Source: Sphingobium naphthae (GTDB lineage: Bacteria > Pseudomonadota > Alphaproteobacteria > Sphingomonadales > Sphingomonadaceae). Taken from it: a DNA stretch of 64,000 nucleotides. The stretch is taken from contig NZ_JAJGNO010000010.1 in the NCBI RefSeq assembly GCF_020782235.1, positions 123,251 to 187,250 of the forward strand, written 5' to 3'. The translations under genes and the position numbers were made by a program. The notes under the pieces were generated by a model. The model was given only the letters and a program-made list of their open reading frames with translations, was not told the origin of the DNA and made no database searches. Shown here one piece after another: positions 1-8,724 of the stretch (the stretch's first letter is position 1; each line of letters begins with the position of its first letter).

Positions 1-980
1 AACCAACGCAGAATTTCGGGCAGGATCAACGGATGGATTGCCGTGTCCAGCTCGTCCATCACGGCGATGCCGCCGGTTTCCAGTGCCCGAAGCAGGAATG
101 GGTAGAGGCGCAGGAACATCCTCGTACCATGACTTTCGAGGACGAGCGGCATTGGACCGTCATGGCCCTCATGCGTGAACAGCGCGACCGGCCCGTTCGG
201 CCCGCTTTCCACCCGCATGGTACGAATGCCCAGATCAATGCGTTCAATCTCGCGGTTGAGCGCCTCGACCAAACCTGGGTTCTCGGCATAGTGACGAACC
301 ATCTGTTCCTCGACGCCGTCAGAGCGTTCGATCAGGATGTTCGACGAGATCGTATTCGCCGCCTCCCAAAGCTGGGTAGCGATCGGATGCTTCAACTGGG
401 CAAGCGTCGAGATCACGCTCGCATTGGGGCGCAGCACTTTTTCCAGCGCTTGCCGGAACCCGGTGAGCTTGAATGCGCCTGCCGCAACTACTTTGCCCTC
501 AGCGCTTCGCTCGAACAGCCGAACCTTTCGGCGTGCGGGCTCGGGCCAATAGTGCAGGGCTTCCGATACCACCTGCTGGGCCGCGTTCGAACCGCCCAGT
601 TCAAGGGAATAGGTATAGCGACAGGCGGGAGAAGTCTCGTCCTCTGGTTCGCTGTGACCGCCAAAGGACAGACTCAGACGGGTCGGAGCTGATTGTCCTT
701 CAACGCTGTTGAACCGCTCATAAGGGAGCCGGCCGGTCGGCGAGATCTGGAAACTTTCGCGCGCGAACCAGGCGATGAACGACAGCGCCCGCAAGATAGT
801 CGATTTGCCCGCTGCGTTCGGACCGAAAATGGCCACGACCTTGGGCGCTCGATCAGACGCGCCCGGCCAGATCGGGGACAGCCTACCGGGTAAATCTGGC
901 GCGTTTGCCCCCACACGCAGATCGACAACCTGCTTGTCGCGGATCGAGAAGAAGTTCTCAATTTCGAGTTCGAACAGCAT
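1..980 (-). CDS. AAA family ATPase (AAA15/AAA21, RloA/OLD-like), C-terminus outside window
   Basis: A minus-strand open frame starts at the ATG at 978-980 and stays open to the window edge, giving about 326 residues. The N-terminus has the ENFFSIRD pattern of AAA15/AAA21 ATPases, followed by a Walker A GPNAAGKST near residue 53. Near the window edge the Walker B region reads AVMDELDTAIHP, the DE(L/I)D...HP signature of RloA/OLD-type ABC-like ATPases. Such proteins often act in phage defence with a partner nuclease or RloB, but any partner would lie outside the window. The gene lies 115 bp downstream of the STAND NTPase gene in the same direction and may belong to the same defence cluster. Family assignment is firm; the defence role is inferred. 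Confidence 0.85.
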   Translation of the reverse strand, partial: MLFELEIENFFSIRDKQVVDLRVGANAPDLPGRLSPIWPGASDRAPKVVAIFGPNAAGKSTILRALSFIAWFARESFQISPTGRLPYERFNSVEGQSAPTRLSLSFGGHSEPEDETSPACRYTYSLELGGSNAAQQVVSEALHYWPEPARRKVRLFERSAEGKVVAAGAFKLTGFRQALEKVLRPNASVISTLAQLKHPIATQLWEAANTISSNILIERSDGVEEQMVRHYAENPGLVEALNREIERIDLGIRTMRVESGPNGPVALFTHEGHDGPMPLVLESHGTRMFLRLYPFLLRALETGGIAVMDELDTAIHPLILPEILRW

Positions 981-1095
981 AATGGCTCCTCACGAGCCGT
1001 AAATAAATCGTTTCATTACGGTTTCAACGTTTTTTCGTTAAACCGGCGTCGAAATGCTCTCATTTTTTCCTTTGCGGTACTGCGGCCGGCCGGAC

Positions 1096-4000
1096 TCAGT
1101 CCGGCAGGGAGCGCGCCTTCGCCCGCCAGGGCGCATGGGTTTCCTTGCAGATATCGGTGAAATAGAGCCGCTTATCCAGATTTTTGGTCGCTTCCTTCTC
1201 GACCCGGTCCCGATCCCGACGTGCCGCATGCCAGATCGCCATCTCTTCAAATGGCAGACCATCAAATCCGCGCGCTGCGATCGCGCGCTCGAACAATGTG
1301 ATCGCCCGATCATCTGCGCAGGCAAGGAAGAGGGTGAGGGAGGCAAAGGCCTTGTCCGGGTCGTTGCCCGACATGAACCGGTCACGCCAGTGACCAGCGG
1401 CGGTTCGCCGGCGAAAGCTTTCCTCTGCCTTGTCCTGCGTCTCCTGCAACCAGCCTGACGTCTGGATTGCCCTCGCTCGCTGCCAGAAACTCTCTGCGTC
1501 CGGTCCAGGGTCGAGGAAGCGGCCGAGGTTGAAGGCTCGAGCGATGTCACCAGCGAGCTGGCTTTCCAACCAGACGAACATTCGATCGAGGAGCCAACCC
1601 AGGCGCCCGCCCTCTGTCGCCCACCGGGCAACGGAGGCCAGCGCATGATCCGTGTTCGCATCTTCGAGAACCTGTTCGCAGTGACGGGTCATCTCGGGCC
1701 GGTCGCTGTAGAAGGGCAGGCTCTCAAAGCTGTCCATCTTGGTCCAGCTGCTCTCCTTGTAATGCGGGTAGAGCGTTGACCAGATCCTCGCGCCATCTTC
1801 GGGCTGCTTCATCATCAAAGCGCGCAGCGCAGTCATGACCGGGAAGTTGTCGAACGCGAAAGCATGTTCCGCGCCGCGCTCCAGCAAGGCATCGAGTGCA
1901 GCGGCAAGCGCTGGACCGCGCCGTTCTGCCAAGACGAGCATCGCCTCATTGGCGTTCAGCCACGACACCTGCTTGCCAAAGCCGTCCGGGAAGGATTGCT
2001 TGCCGATCGCGTCCAGGACAAACGCCTCGAAATGGTTGAGCGCGTCCTCGTCGCCGGGATCATCCTGAACGCGCGCGCCCCAGGCGACCGGATCGATGCG
2101 CGTGTCGAGGTCAGGTACAGGGAAGTGCCTGGCAGCCGCGATCAGCGCGAGCGAGCCATTGGCCGCCTCATTGATTTCGGTCTCGGCGGCGCAGCTCCAG
2201 CCAGTGTTGACCAGGGCCTGCAGGAGAGGGGGCTGGTTGCTGCGGCGTCCGATCAGGAAGAGCAGCCGCCGGGTAACATCGCTGTCGTTCGCAAAGCCGG
2301 CAACGAGGTCGTTCGCGAGGCTGGGAGGCATTTCGCTCAGATCGACGCTGGCGAGATAGGAGATCCAATGCTGGCGATGCTCACCGGCCAGCAGAGGCCG
2401 GATGGGTTCATAATCAGCCTCCATAGGGGCGGCGAACACTGCAACTTCGTCGGTATAGAAGCAGGGGCCGTGAGGGTCGCTCTTGAAGATTGCGATCTGC
2501 TGTGCCGCTGTTTTTCCTGCAAGACGCGATATCTGGGCATGGAGCCAGTCGCTGTCCTTCCTGTCGAGAAGCGAGCGCTCCAACATCGGGGCGACGGATC
2601 GCGCGAATATCTCGTGGGTCTCCGCATTGAGGAGCGGCCAGTATCGCCCGATCTCCTTGGCCAGCCGGACGAGCTTGTCCTCGGCATCGCCATCATCCGA
2701 AGCGCCTCTCGTCTCGGCGCTGGCAAAGATCCGCCGGATCAGATCGGTGAGCGCTTCGGGCGCCCAACGCGCCAGCACCGGAAGGCTGTTCAACAGCGCA
2801 TAGTCGGCTGAGTCCTGACCCATTGCGCTGACGAACAGCGTAGACGCATCGGTCTCGTTAGCTGCGGCGATCAATAGTTCCTGATCCTCGGAACCAAGGG
2901 TGACGTTCGGATCGAATGCCAGCTCCTTGAGCGCAATGAACCTCTCGAGAGGTTCGTCCCCCGTCCTTCCGTTCGCATCCTCCGGCAAATGGACCATACC
3001 TGCTTCATCAACAGTAGCGCGACGACCAAACCAGGTGCGCCGCTCCACCGCAGGCAGCTCTGCCCGCAGCGTCGTTGCCGCCGGTGAGGCGAGGCCGTCG
3101 AGCAGCAGGCGGGCAACGTCGCGTCCGACGTCATCGCCGGTATCAATAAGTTGGCGCGCCAGCCCCAGAAGGGCGGCAGCCGTCTCCTCGCCATCGACCG
3201 GATTGATCCGCAGCACCCACCCCATTGCATCAAATGGCCCGAACGCTTCGCTGATGGCGCGCGAGGCCGCCCAGCTCGCAATTGCGGCCAGGAAGGGCTG
3301 TCGCGGCAACATGGAGAGAATCCCAAGTGCTCTGGCGCTCAAGCCGTTATAGTCACGCTCGTTTCGCTCAGGCATCTCAACCTTCTGCAGCGTCGTCGTG
3401 ATCGCGGGAGCCAGATCAGATTCCACGGCCGTCCAGCGTTGATGCCGGTCCTCCAGGGTCGCAGTGGTTGCCGCGTGCGCGTCCTCCACGGTAGCGTCCC
3501 GTTCCGCCAGCCGAAGTCGGTTGGCATCGACCCAATAATAGCCGAGCCATCGGGACAGGCGTTCGCCCAGTGCGGCGCGGAAACCCGGATATTTAGCCGC
3601 ATCCGCGAACGCAGTAATGAAGATGTTCTCGTCGCGGAGAGACCCATTGTAGCGCAGCCAGATCTGCTCGGCGAAATCCAGAAACAGCTCAGGCGCTCCT
3701 GGTATCAACCGCTCCAGTGTAGCAAAATCGCGCCGCCCGAAATTCTGCTGGAAGAACCAGTCGCGCAGCAACAGCATGAAGGTGTCGCTGGAAGCGCTCT
3801 GGCGCACGAGAGAGGCCGTGACTGCCCAGCGCAGGATATCGACGCCCCTGTCGGTGCCGCGCAGCGGCTCCATGAACTGCGCCAGTCGGTCTGCGCGTCC
3901 GGCCCCGGCCTGATCCAGATCGGTGATAAGCGCGAGGGCCAGCGCCAAAGGCACGCGGTCCTTCCTGAGGCGAAAGCGATGAGCGCTCCCGGGAACCCGA

Positions 4001-5634
4001 TCGACCCAATTGCCTGAAATGATCTCGCTGAGCGCCGTTCGGAGGGCGGGCTCGCCGGCTCCACTTTCCGACCCAAGCGCCTCGATCATGTCCTTGCGGG
4101 TCAGGTGCAGTTCGGCATCGGCGCCGTCCTCGATAGCCGAGCGGAGCCTGCTACCTTCCTGAGCAAGGAATTGATGGAAATCGTCAGAACTCGGCGCGAG
4201 ATTTGAACCATGGAGGTTAAGCCGGTGTCGCCAGTCTTCGTAGATCAGGCGCTCGATCGTTATATCGCCGCTTGCCTGAAGATGTTCGCGCTGCTGGATG
4301 GCCAACTGGCAATAGCGTGGAATCGCCATCAGCTTGAGGAGCTCTTCACTCAGCTCCGAGCGGGGAACGCGGTGGCGCGCCAGCATTTCGTCGAGTTCGG
4401 TCTCCGTGAAATCCTCGACCGTCACCGGCCATGCCTGGGGAAGTAGGTTGGCGAGGGACTTGAGGTCATCCTCCCAATATTCTGTCCGACAGGTAAGGGC
4501 GATCGCGACATGGCCCTCAAGGCCACCCGCCTGCAACGGCTGTATGACCTTCTGCCAGTCGGTAAAATTGACCTCCTGGTTGAGGCCATCGATCACCAGC
4601 AGAATGCGCGGCGCCTGAGCCGGTGCGCGGGTCCAGAGCTGTATCCTGCGCTCCCAAAAATCTTCGTCATGGCCCGGGACGCGCTGCGCGATGAGTTTGG
4701 CGAGGAACCGGTGCGGGGGCATGAGGGGCGGGGCGACAAGACCACGCGCAGGGACCACGATCGTGAGCGGAAGCGCATCAGGCGACGCCGCCATTTTCTC
4801 CTGCCACCAGGCGAGGAAACTCCAGGTCTTGCCAACGCCCTCGGCACCCAGCACTGCGAGGGGGAGGGGGGGCCGCATCGCCCACCACTGCTCGAATGCG
4901 GCACTGGGACCTGCGCGCGCGACGCGGATCGTGCCAGGTGCATCGAGACCGCCGTAGCATTGAAGCTGCGCGATCGCGACGCGATCATCCTCGAAAGCAT
5001 CCTTGAGCCAGCGCGCGCCCGCGATCCTCGTCGACGCATAGCCGACGTCGTCCCGCCGGAACGGCTCGAAGACGCGGGCGCAGTCTGCCGCGAAGTCATC
5101 GTCCCCCGCGACCGCGGCAAGATAGCCGGTGATCGCCGGATCATCGCCGAGATGCGCTTCGACCGCCTTGGGGGCGGACGCAGCCAAGAGCGCGAGCGAA
5201 CTGGGTCGATCCTCGCGACCCGACGGGTCGAGAACCTCGACCTGTATGCCGCGCTCGGCGCCGACTTCGCGAAACTTGACGAGGTCCGTCCGGGTGATGT
5301 GGGTCGTCGTCGCGAGGATCCAGAGGTCCAATGCATCGATATTCACGGCAGCGTCTGAAATCTTGCGCTGGACCTCGGCGACCGAAACGTCGCTTCTGGA
5401 GCCGTATTTCTTGCCTTCAAAGCCGATCGCCAGGCCATTGGCGGGTGCGTCGTTCGCACCATCCATCCCATGCTGGTGTCCCGACTTCATGAGGCGGAAG
5501 CTCTGGCCCAGCAATTCCTCGAGGCAGTCGCGAACGAAGCCCTCAAACCCTTTGTTTCCGGTATCCGGTAGTTTGAGCATCGCTGCGACAAAGGCGCTCG
5601 GATCGGGGGCGGCCGACGAGGAAGGCATACTCAT
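1096..5634 (-). CDS. STAND-type NTPase with N-terminal PD-(D/E)xK nuclease domain (Avs-like defence protein)
   Basis: This is a 1512-residue protein. Residues 25-95 look like an Mrr/Cap4-type nuclease: a conserved E31 in KGFEGFV, D58 in HGMDGAND, and an E73-x-K75 pair in GFEGKKYG. A P-loop NTPase follows, with Walker A GAEGVGKT at 263-270, Walker B ILLVIDGLN at 344-352 and a sensor-like TCRTEYW near 381. About 1000 residues of helical sequence follow with no recognised motif, where Avs proteins carry their ligand-sensing repeats. Avs proteins detect phage proteins, oligomerise and release the effector nuclease. The ATG at 5632-5634 begins one base after the vapC stop, so the gene is probably co-transcribed with vapBC. 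Architecture is read from sequence; the defence role is inferred from it. Confidence 0.8.
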   Translation of the reverse strand: MSMPSSSAAPDPSAFVAAMLKLPDTGNKGFEGFVRDCLEELLGQSFRLMKSGHQHGMDGANDAPANGLAIGFEGKKYGSRSDVSVAEVQRKISDAAVNIDALDLWILATTTHITRTDLVKFREVGAERGIQVEVLDPSGREDRPSSLALLAASAPKAVEAHLGDDPAITGYLAAVAGDDDFAADCARVFEPFRRDDVGYASTRIAGARWLKDAFEDDRVAIAQLQCYGGLDAPGTIRVARAGPSAAFEQWWAMRPPLPLAVLGAEGVGKTWSFLAWWQEKMAASPDALPLTIVVPARGLVAPPLMPPHRFLAKLIAQRVPGHDEDFWERRIQLWTRAPAQAPRILLVIDGLNQEVNFTDWQKVIQPLQAGGLEGHVAIALTCRTEYWEDDLKSLANLLPQAWPVTVEDFTETELDEMLARHRVPRSELSEELLKLMAIPRYCQLAIQQREHLQASGDITIERLIYEDWRHRLNLHGSNLAPSSDDFHQFLAQEGSRLRSAIEDGADAELHLTRKDMIEALGSESGAGEPALRTALSEIISGNWVDRVPGSAHRFRLRKDRVPLALALALITDLDQAGAGRADRLAQFMEPLRGTDRGVDILRWAVTASLVRQSASSDTFMLLLRDWFFQQNFGRRDFATLERLIPGAPELFLDFAEQIWLRYNGSLRDENIFITAFADAAKYPGFRAALGERLSRWLGYYWVDANRLRLAERDATVEDAHAATTATLEDRHQRWTAVESDLAPAITTTLQKVEMPERNERDYNGLSARALGILSMLPRQPFLAAIASWAASRAISEAFGPFDAMGWVLRINPVDGEETAAALLGLARQLIDTGDDVGRDVARLLLDGLASPAATTLRAELPAVERRTWFGRRATVDEAGMVHLPEDANGRTGDEPLERFIALKELAFDPNVTLGSEDQELLIAAANETDASTLFVSAMGQDSADYALLNSLPVLARWAPEALTDLIRRIFASAETRGASDDGDAEDKLVRLAKEIGRYWPLLNAETHEIFARSVAPMLERSLLDRKDSDWLHAQISRLAGKTAAQQIAIFKSDPHGPCFYTDEVAVFAAPMEADYEPIRPLLAGEHRQHWISYLASVDLSEMPPSLANDLVAGFANDSDVTRRLLFLIGRRSNQPPLLQALVNTGWSCAAETEINEAANGSLALIAAARHFPVPDLDTRIDPVAWGARVQDDPGDEDALNHFEAFVLDAIGKQSFPDGFGKQVSWLNANEAMLVLAERRGPALAAALDALLERGAEHAFAFDNFPVMTALRALMMKQPEDGARIWSTLYPHYKESSWTKMDSFESLPFYSDRPEMTRHCEQVLEDANTDHALASVARWATEGGRLGWLLDRMFVWLESQLAGDIARAFNLGRFLDPGPDAESFWQRARAIQTSGWLQETQDKAEESFRRRTAAGHWRDRFMSGNDPDKAFASLTLFLACADDRAITLFERAIAARGFDGLPFEEMAIWHAARRDRDRVEKEATKNLDKRLYFTDICKETHAPWRAKARSLPD

Positions 5635-5635
5635 A

Positions 5636-6025
5636 TCAGCGAATGACCGTCACTTTCACCTTGGCGGCGTCGGCCACCGTCTTCCATGCCTGATCGGCGG
5701 TATACGCGGGAACGCCTTCGCGTTTGGCGAGGGCAAGACAGAAACGATCGCCCAGCGAAAGGCCCGCTTCCGCCGTCACTGCGCGCAACGCGCCGGCCTC
5801 CCAGGCAAGCGCCTCATCAGCGGCCACAACCCGCATCGGCAGGGCCCCAAGCATCTCCCGCACTTCCTCGATCGGCGCACCCAACCGGACAAAATGGCTG
5901 ATCACCTCGGCCAGATTGAACGAACCTATTGCCGCGTCCGCCAAAACCCCAGCCACCTTCGCTCCTCCGCGCTCTCCCTTGAGCAACGCAAGCACGGCGG
6001 ATGCATCGAGAACGACCTTGCTCAT
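5636..6025 (-). CDS. vapC: VapC-type PIN-domain ribonuclease toxin
   Basis: The 129-residue protein has the PIN-domain acidic set: D7 in VVLDAS, E40 in NLAEVISHF, D93 in LGDRFCLALA and D111 in YTADQAW. These positions coordinate metal in VapC endoribonucleases, which cleave tRNA or rRNA when the antitoxin is degraded. The start overlaps the stop of the upstream AbrB-fold antitoxin by four bases (ATGA), the usual arrangement of a type II toxin-antitoxin pair. The stop is one base before the start of the STAND NTPase gene, an unusual continuation of a TA operon. All catalytic acids are present, so the toxin is probably active. Confidence 0.88.
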   Translation of the reverse strand: MSKVVLDASAVLALLKGERGGAKVAGVLADAAIGSFNLAEVISHFVRLGAPIEEVREMLGALPMRVVAADEALAWEAGALRAVTAEAGLSLGDRFCLALAKREGVPAYTADQAWKTVADAAKVKVTVIR

Positions 6026-6264
6026 TCGCCGCTCTCGGCGCTTCGGTCGGCGAGGAACGCCGCGACTCTCGCGTCGGGGTTTCCTTCGGTGTAGCGCTTG
6101 GCGATAGCCTGCGCCCGCGCCACCGCCTGCGTAACTGTGCGCAGAACGACGCCGGTATCTGTTTCCTCGACGATGACCGAGCCGCCATTCTCCAGGCCAA
6201 GCCGCTTGCGAATGTCGATGGGCAAACTCATGCGCCCGTTAGGAGTTATGTTAACCTGCACCAT
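6022..6264 (-). CDS. vapB: AbrB/SpoVT-fold antitoxin (VapB)
   Basis: The 80-residue protein begins with the swapped-hairpin AbrB pattern, NITPNGRMSLPIDIRKRLGL, followed by acidic strands (GGSVIVEETDTGVVL) and a helical C-terminal tail that would wrap the toxin. VapB proteins neutralise VapC and repress their own promoter. It is the first gene of the minus-strand set vapB-vapC-STAND NTPase, so VapB may autoregulate the downstream gene as well; that is inference from gene order. The upstream 221 bp (6265-6485) is a divergent promoter region shared with the GNAT-like gene. Confidence 0.88.
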   Translation of the reverse strand: MVQVNITPNGRMSLPIDIRKRLGLENGGSVIVEETDTGVVLRTVTQAVARAQAIAKRYTEGNPDARVAAFLADRSAESGE

Positions 6265-6417
6265 ATTCGCACCATCAGAACACAGAATGACATCGTATTA
6301 TTTTGATACCACAAAAGGCACCGGATGCCAATCAATCCAGACATGGCGCACCCTCGGAATCTGGACCGATCACGCGGCCAATGCCATGCACGTAATTAGC
6401 GATAAGACTGATTCCTG

Positions 6418-6440
6418 CTAAAAACATTCTGGCGTTTTAG
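6418..6440. repeat. Short inverted repeat in the divergent vapB/GNAT intergenic region
   Basis: CTAAAA at 6418-6423 and TTTTAG at 6435-6440 flank an 11-base centre about 45 bp upstream of the GNAT-like gene. It could be an operator for the four-gene operon or for vapB. The stem is short and could arise by chance. Confidence 0.3.
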
Positions 6441-6485
6441 GAGGGGGTTGGATACCTTCGAAAGGATCACTCAAGGACGAAAATC

Positions 6486-7013
6486 ATGGTCGCTCGGTAC
6501 AGCCTGCAATCCACCGTGAAGGGTGAAACGGATCCGGTGACGCTGATCATACATCAGACTGCGGATACGAATGAGCAGCTCGAACTGCTGCTGGCGGTCG
6601 AGGGCGCGAAAACCCTGAAGCTCGTTCCGGGTCGCGACCTGGACGGCGCGAAGATAATGATGCGCGCTGGAGCCTCGTTCAGTCGTCACCAGGGCGTCCG
6701 GCTCTCAAACGGCTTCAACGTTGTCGACCCATCAACCTGGCATCGCCAGGGCATCGGTACTGTCGCCCTCAACCTCATGGTCGATTGGGCGAAGCGTCAC
6801 CATCCTGATGCTGACATCCGCCCAGTCGAGCTCAAGCGATACAAGCAGGATGTTGAAGACGACGATCCACGCCTGGCCTTCTATCGCCGGTTCAACCTTC
6901 AGTGGGATCTCGCGGATCAGGATGAGGATGCCGTGAATCTTCTATCGCTGCCTATGAAGGTGCGAGACCTTCAGGCAGTCCCACTTCCGTCGCGGTTGAC
7001 ACTATTGCCATGA
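6486..7013 (+). CDS. GNAT-like acetyltransferase-fold protein, first gene of the recombinase operon
   Basis: The 175-residue protein carries a GNAT motif A-like segment, HRQGIGTVALNLMVDWA (about 86-102), matching the R/Q-x-x-G-x-G/A acetyl-CoA pyrophosphate loop and helix. A later FYRRFNLQW (132-140) resembles the motif B FYxxxGF end. The N-terminal half is not recognisable and no substrate can be named. An AAGGACG ribosome site precedes the ATG. Its stop overlaps the start of the recombinase gene by ATGA, so the two are translationally coupled. Calling it an acetyltransferase rests on one motif pair, so it is tentative. Confidence 0.6.
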   Translation: MVARYSLQSTVKGETDPVTLIIHQTADTNEQLELLLAVEGAKTLKLVPGRDLDGAKIMMRAGASFSRHQGVRLSNGFNVVDPSTWHRQGIGTVALNLMVDWAKRHHPDADIRPVELKRYKQDVEDDDPRLAFYRRFNLQWDLADQDEDAVNLLSLPMKVRDLQAVPLPSRLTLLP

Positions 7014-8137
7014 TGAACGGCGACGTCCCCCCCGCTCCTCCGCCTCCGGCAGAAGTAGCTGACGATCTCGAAGCTGTCCTCGCCGGTGCGATGGTCCTTC
7101 TCGATACCGTGGAGAGCCTCGAGCCTTACCTTCCGGATCTGACCGCCGACGACCGCGAGCGTGTCGATCGCTATGTAGGCCGTGCCTCGGCCGATGCCAC
7201 GCTGCGCGCGTACAAGTCGGATTGGCGGCTGTTTTGCGCCTGGTGTCGCGAAAGTGGTTACCGGCCGCTGCCTGCCACACCTTCAACTGTGGCCGCGTTC
7301 CTTACATTGCTCGCCGAGACCGGATTTGTCCCCCTCGAACCACGACGGACCAAGACGGGCAAGGTTCTTCCGCGCAAAGCGCCATCTCCGCTTGGCAAGG
7401 CGACCATAGGCCGGCGGCTGGCTGCAATCGTGTTCGCCCATCGCGCAGCCGACCTGGAACCCCCGACCTCCCAGCCGGACGCCGCCCGGCTCGAAAAGGC
7501 GATGCGCGCGATCCGGCGGGAAAAGCGTGACGACCTCCCGGACAAGAAGCGCGCAGCCGATGGCGATGTGATGCGCGACATGCTCAGGAGCATCACCGGG
7601 GATGACCTGCGCGCCTATCGCGACCGCGCGCTGCTTGCGATCGGGATGGCAGGCGCCTTCCGACGCTCCGAGCTCGTTGAAGTAACAGTCGCCCGGGTGG
7701 CCGAAGATGCGCGCGGCCTTTTGATCCGGATTCCTTCCTCCAAGACCGATCAGGAGGGCGATGGCCAAACCGTGGCCATTCTGGATGGTCGCAGGCTCGA
7801 ACCTGTCCACCATTATAATGCATGGATTGAAAAGGCGGGGATTTGCAGCGGTCCGGTGTTCCGCAAGCTCACGCCGCAGGGTCGTCTCACTGAAAAGTCG
7901 ATGAGCGCGCAGGGCGTGGCCCTTGTGGTCAAGGCCGCAGCCGTAGCGGCCGGCTATCCGCCTGAATTGTTCTCTGGCCATTCGCTGAGGGCCGGCTTCC
8001 TCACCGAAGCGGGGCGGCAAAGCGCGAACCTGTTCAAGATGAAAGAGCATAGCCGCCACTCGTCGCTCGAGATGGTCGCCGAATATGTGCGGGACCATGA
8101 GCGGTTCCGCGAGCACGCGGGGGAAGGTTTTCTGTGA
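7010..8137 (+). CDS. Tyrosine recombinase / site-specific integrase
   Basis: The 375-residue protein has an N-terminal SAM-like core-binding domain (about 60-180; TLRAYKSDWRLFCAWC) and a C-terminal catalytic domain. The expected residues are visible: R218 in AFRRSEL, K245 in SSKTD, H324 and R327 in HSLRAG, H350 in SRHSS, and the nucleophile Y359 in AEYVRDH. It breaks and rejoins DNA through a 3'-phosphotyrosine. It is joined by four-base overlaps to the genes on both sides, which is unusual for a stand-alone integrase. No tRNA or clear att repeat is seen nearby. The start is the ATG inside the preceding stop (ATGA); a second ATG follows directly. Confidence 0.92.
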   Translation: MMNGDVPPAPPPPAEVADDLEAVLAGAMVLLDTVESLEPYLPDLTADDRERVDRYVGRASADATLRAYKSDWRLFCAWCRESGYRPLPATPSTVAAFLTLLAETGFVPLEPRRTKTGKVLPRKAPSPLGKATIGRRLAAIVFAHRAADLEPPTSQPDAARLEKAMRAIRREKRDDLPDKKRAADGDVMRDMLRSITGDDLRAYRDRALLAIGMAGAFRRSELVEVTVARVAEDARGLLIRIPSSKTDQEGDGQTVAILDGRRLEPVHHYNAWIEKAGICSGPVFRKLTPQGRLTEKSMSAQGVALVVKAAAVAAGYPPELFSGHSLRAGFLTEAGRQSANLFKMKEHSRHSSLEMVAEYVRDHERFREHAGEGFL

Positions 8138-8724
8138 CAGCACTCATCGTAACTGCAAACGGCCTGATCGGCCGTGAGCGAGAGTTAACCGAGGCAGAGC
8201 ACTTGGCCTTGCGAAGCTATGGGGCGGATTCGACCTTTTTTCATGCGATCGCGCAGGGGCGCACCGAGGCACTGTCGCACAATCCGAACTTCGGCACGTT
8301 TTCATCCGGCGCGCGTGCAAAACGCGACGCCATCGACGCCGTTTTCTCAATGTCGCGCCTGTTGAGTGCGCAGACGCTCTGGTCGGGCCATGGCCATGGC
8401 TGGGGTGTTCGCGGCGCCCTGGAGGGGGCACCGGCCAGCTTTGTGGGCCTGCATTATCGTTATCCCGGATACATCTCGACATCGACGGAGCGAAGCTGGT
8501 GCGACGCATTCCTCGACAAGCGCAGCCGCAACCAGAGCCGCCCCACCATGCTGGAATTTCGGCTGCCGGCCGGCTCGCCTGCGATCGACATGCACGACGG
8601 CGCCGCTCAGGGGGAATTTGAGATCCTACTCCCGCGTGACACCCTGTTCTCGATCACCGACGCACAAATGCTACCGGGGGACCTTCTCCAGCTTATCCTG
8701 GAGCCTTGCGAGGCGCCGGTATGA
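8134..8724 (+). CDS. ADP-ribosyltransferase-fold protein (R-S-E type, Arg position altered)
   Basis: The 196-residue protein shows the order of an R-S-E ADP-ribosyltransferase: a strand TLWSGHG (82-88) where the first motif normally reads YRG, an STS motif in YISTSTERSW (113-122), and an ExE in GEFEILLPRDTLF (160-172; E161, E163). The last block closely resembles the ExE/ARTT region of arginine-specific enzymes such as C2- and VIP2-type toxins. The usual NAD-binding arginine is a serine (S84), so activity is uncertain or another residue serves. Start is GTG at 8134, overlapping the recombinase stop (GTGA). The last codon also overlaps the next gene. Fold call is moderate; target unknown. Confidence 0.62.
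   Translation: MTALIVTANGLIGRERELTEAEHLALRSYGADSTFFHAIAQGRTEALSHNPNFGTFSSGARAKRDAIDAVFSMSRLLSAQTLWSGHGHGWGVRGALEGAPASFVGLHYRYPGYISTSTERSWCDAFLDKRSRNQSRPTMLEFRLPAGSPAIDMHDGAAQGEFEILLPRDTLFSITDAQMLPGDLLQLILEPCEAPV

Noticed and set aside
3151..4017. Plus-strand 288-codon frame opposite the STAND gene
   Set aside because: It is antisense to a conserved domain and has no recognisable protein features.
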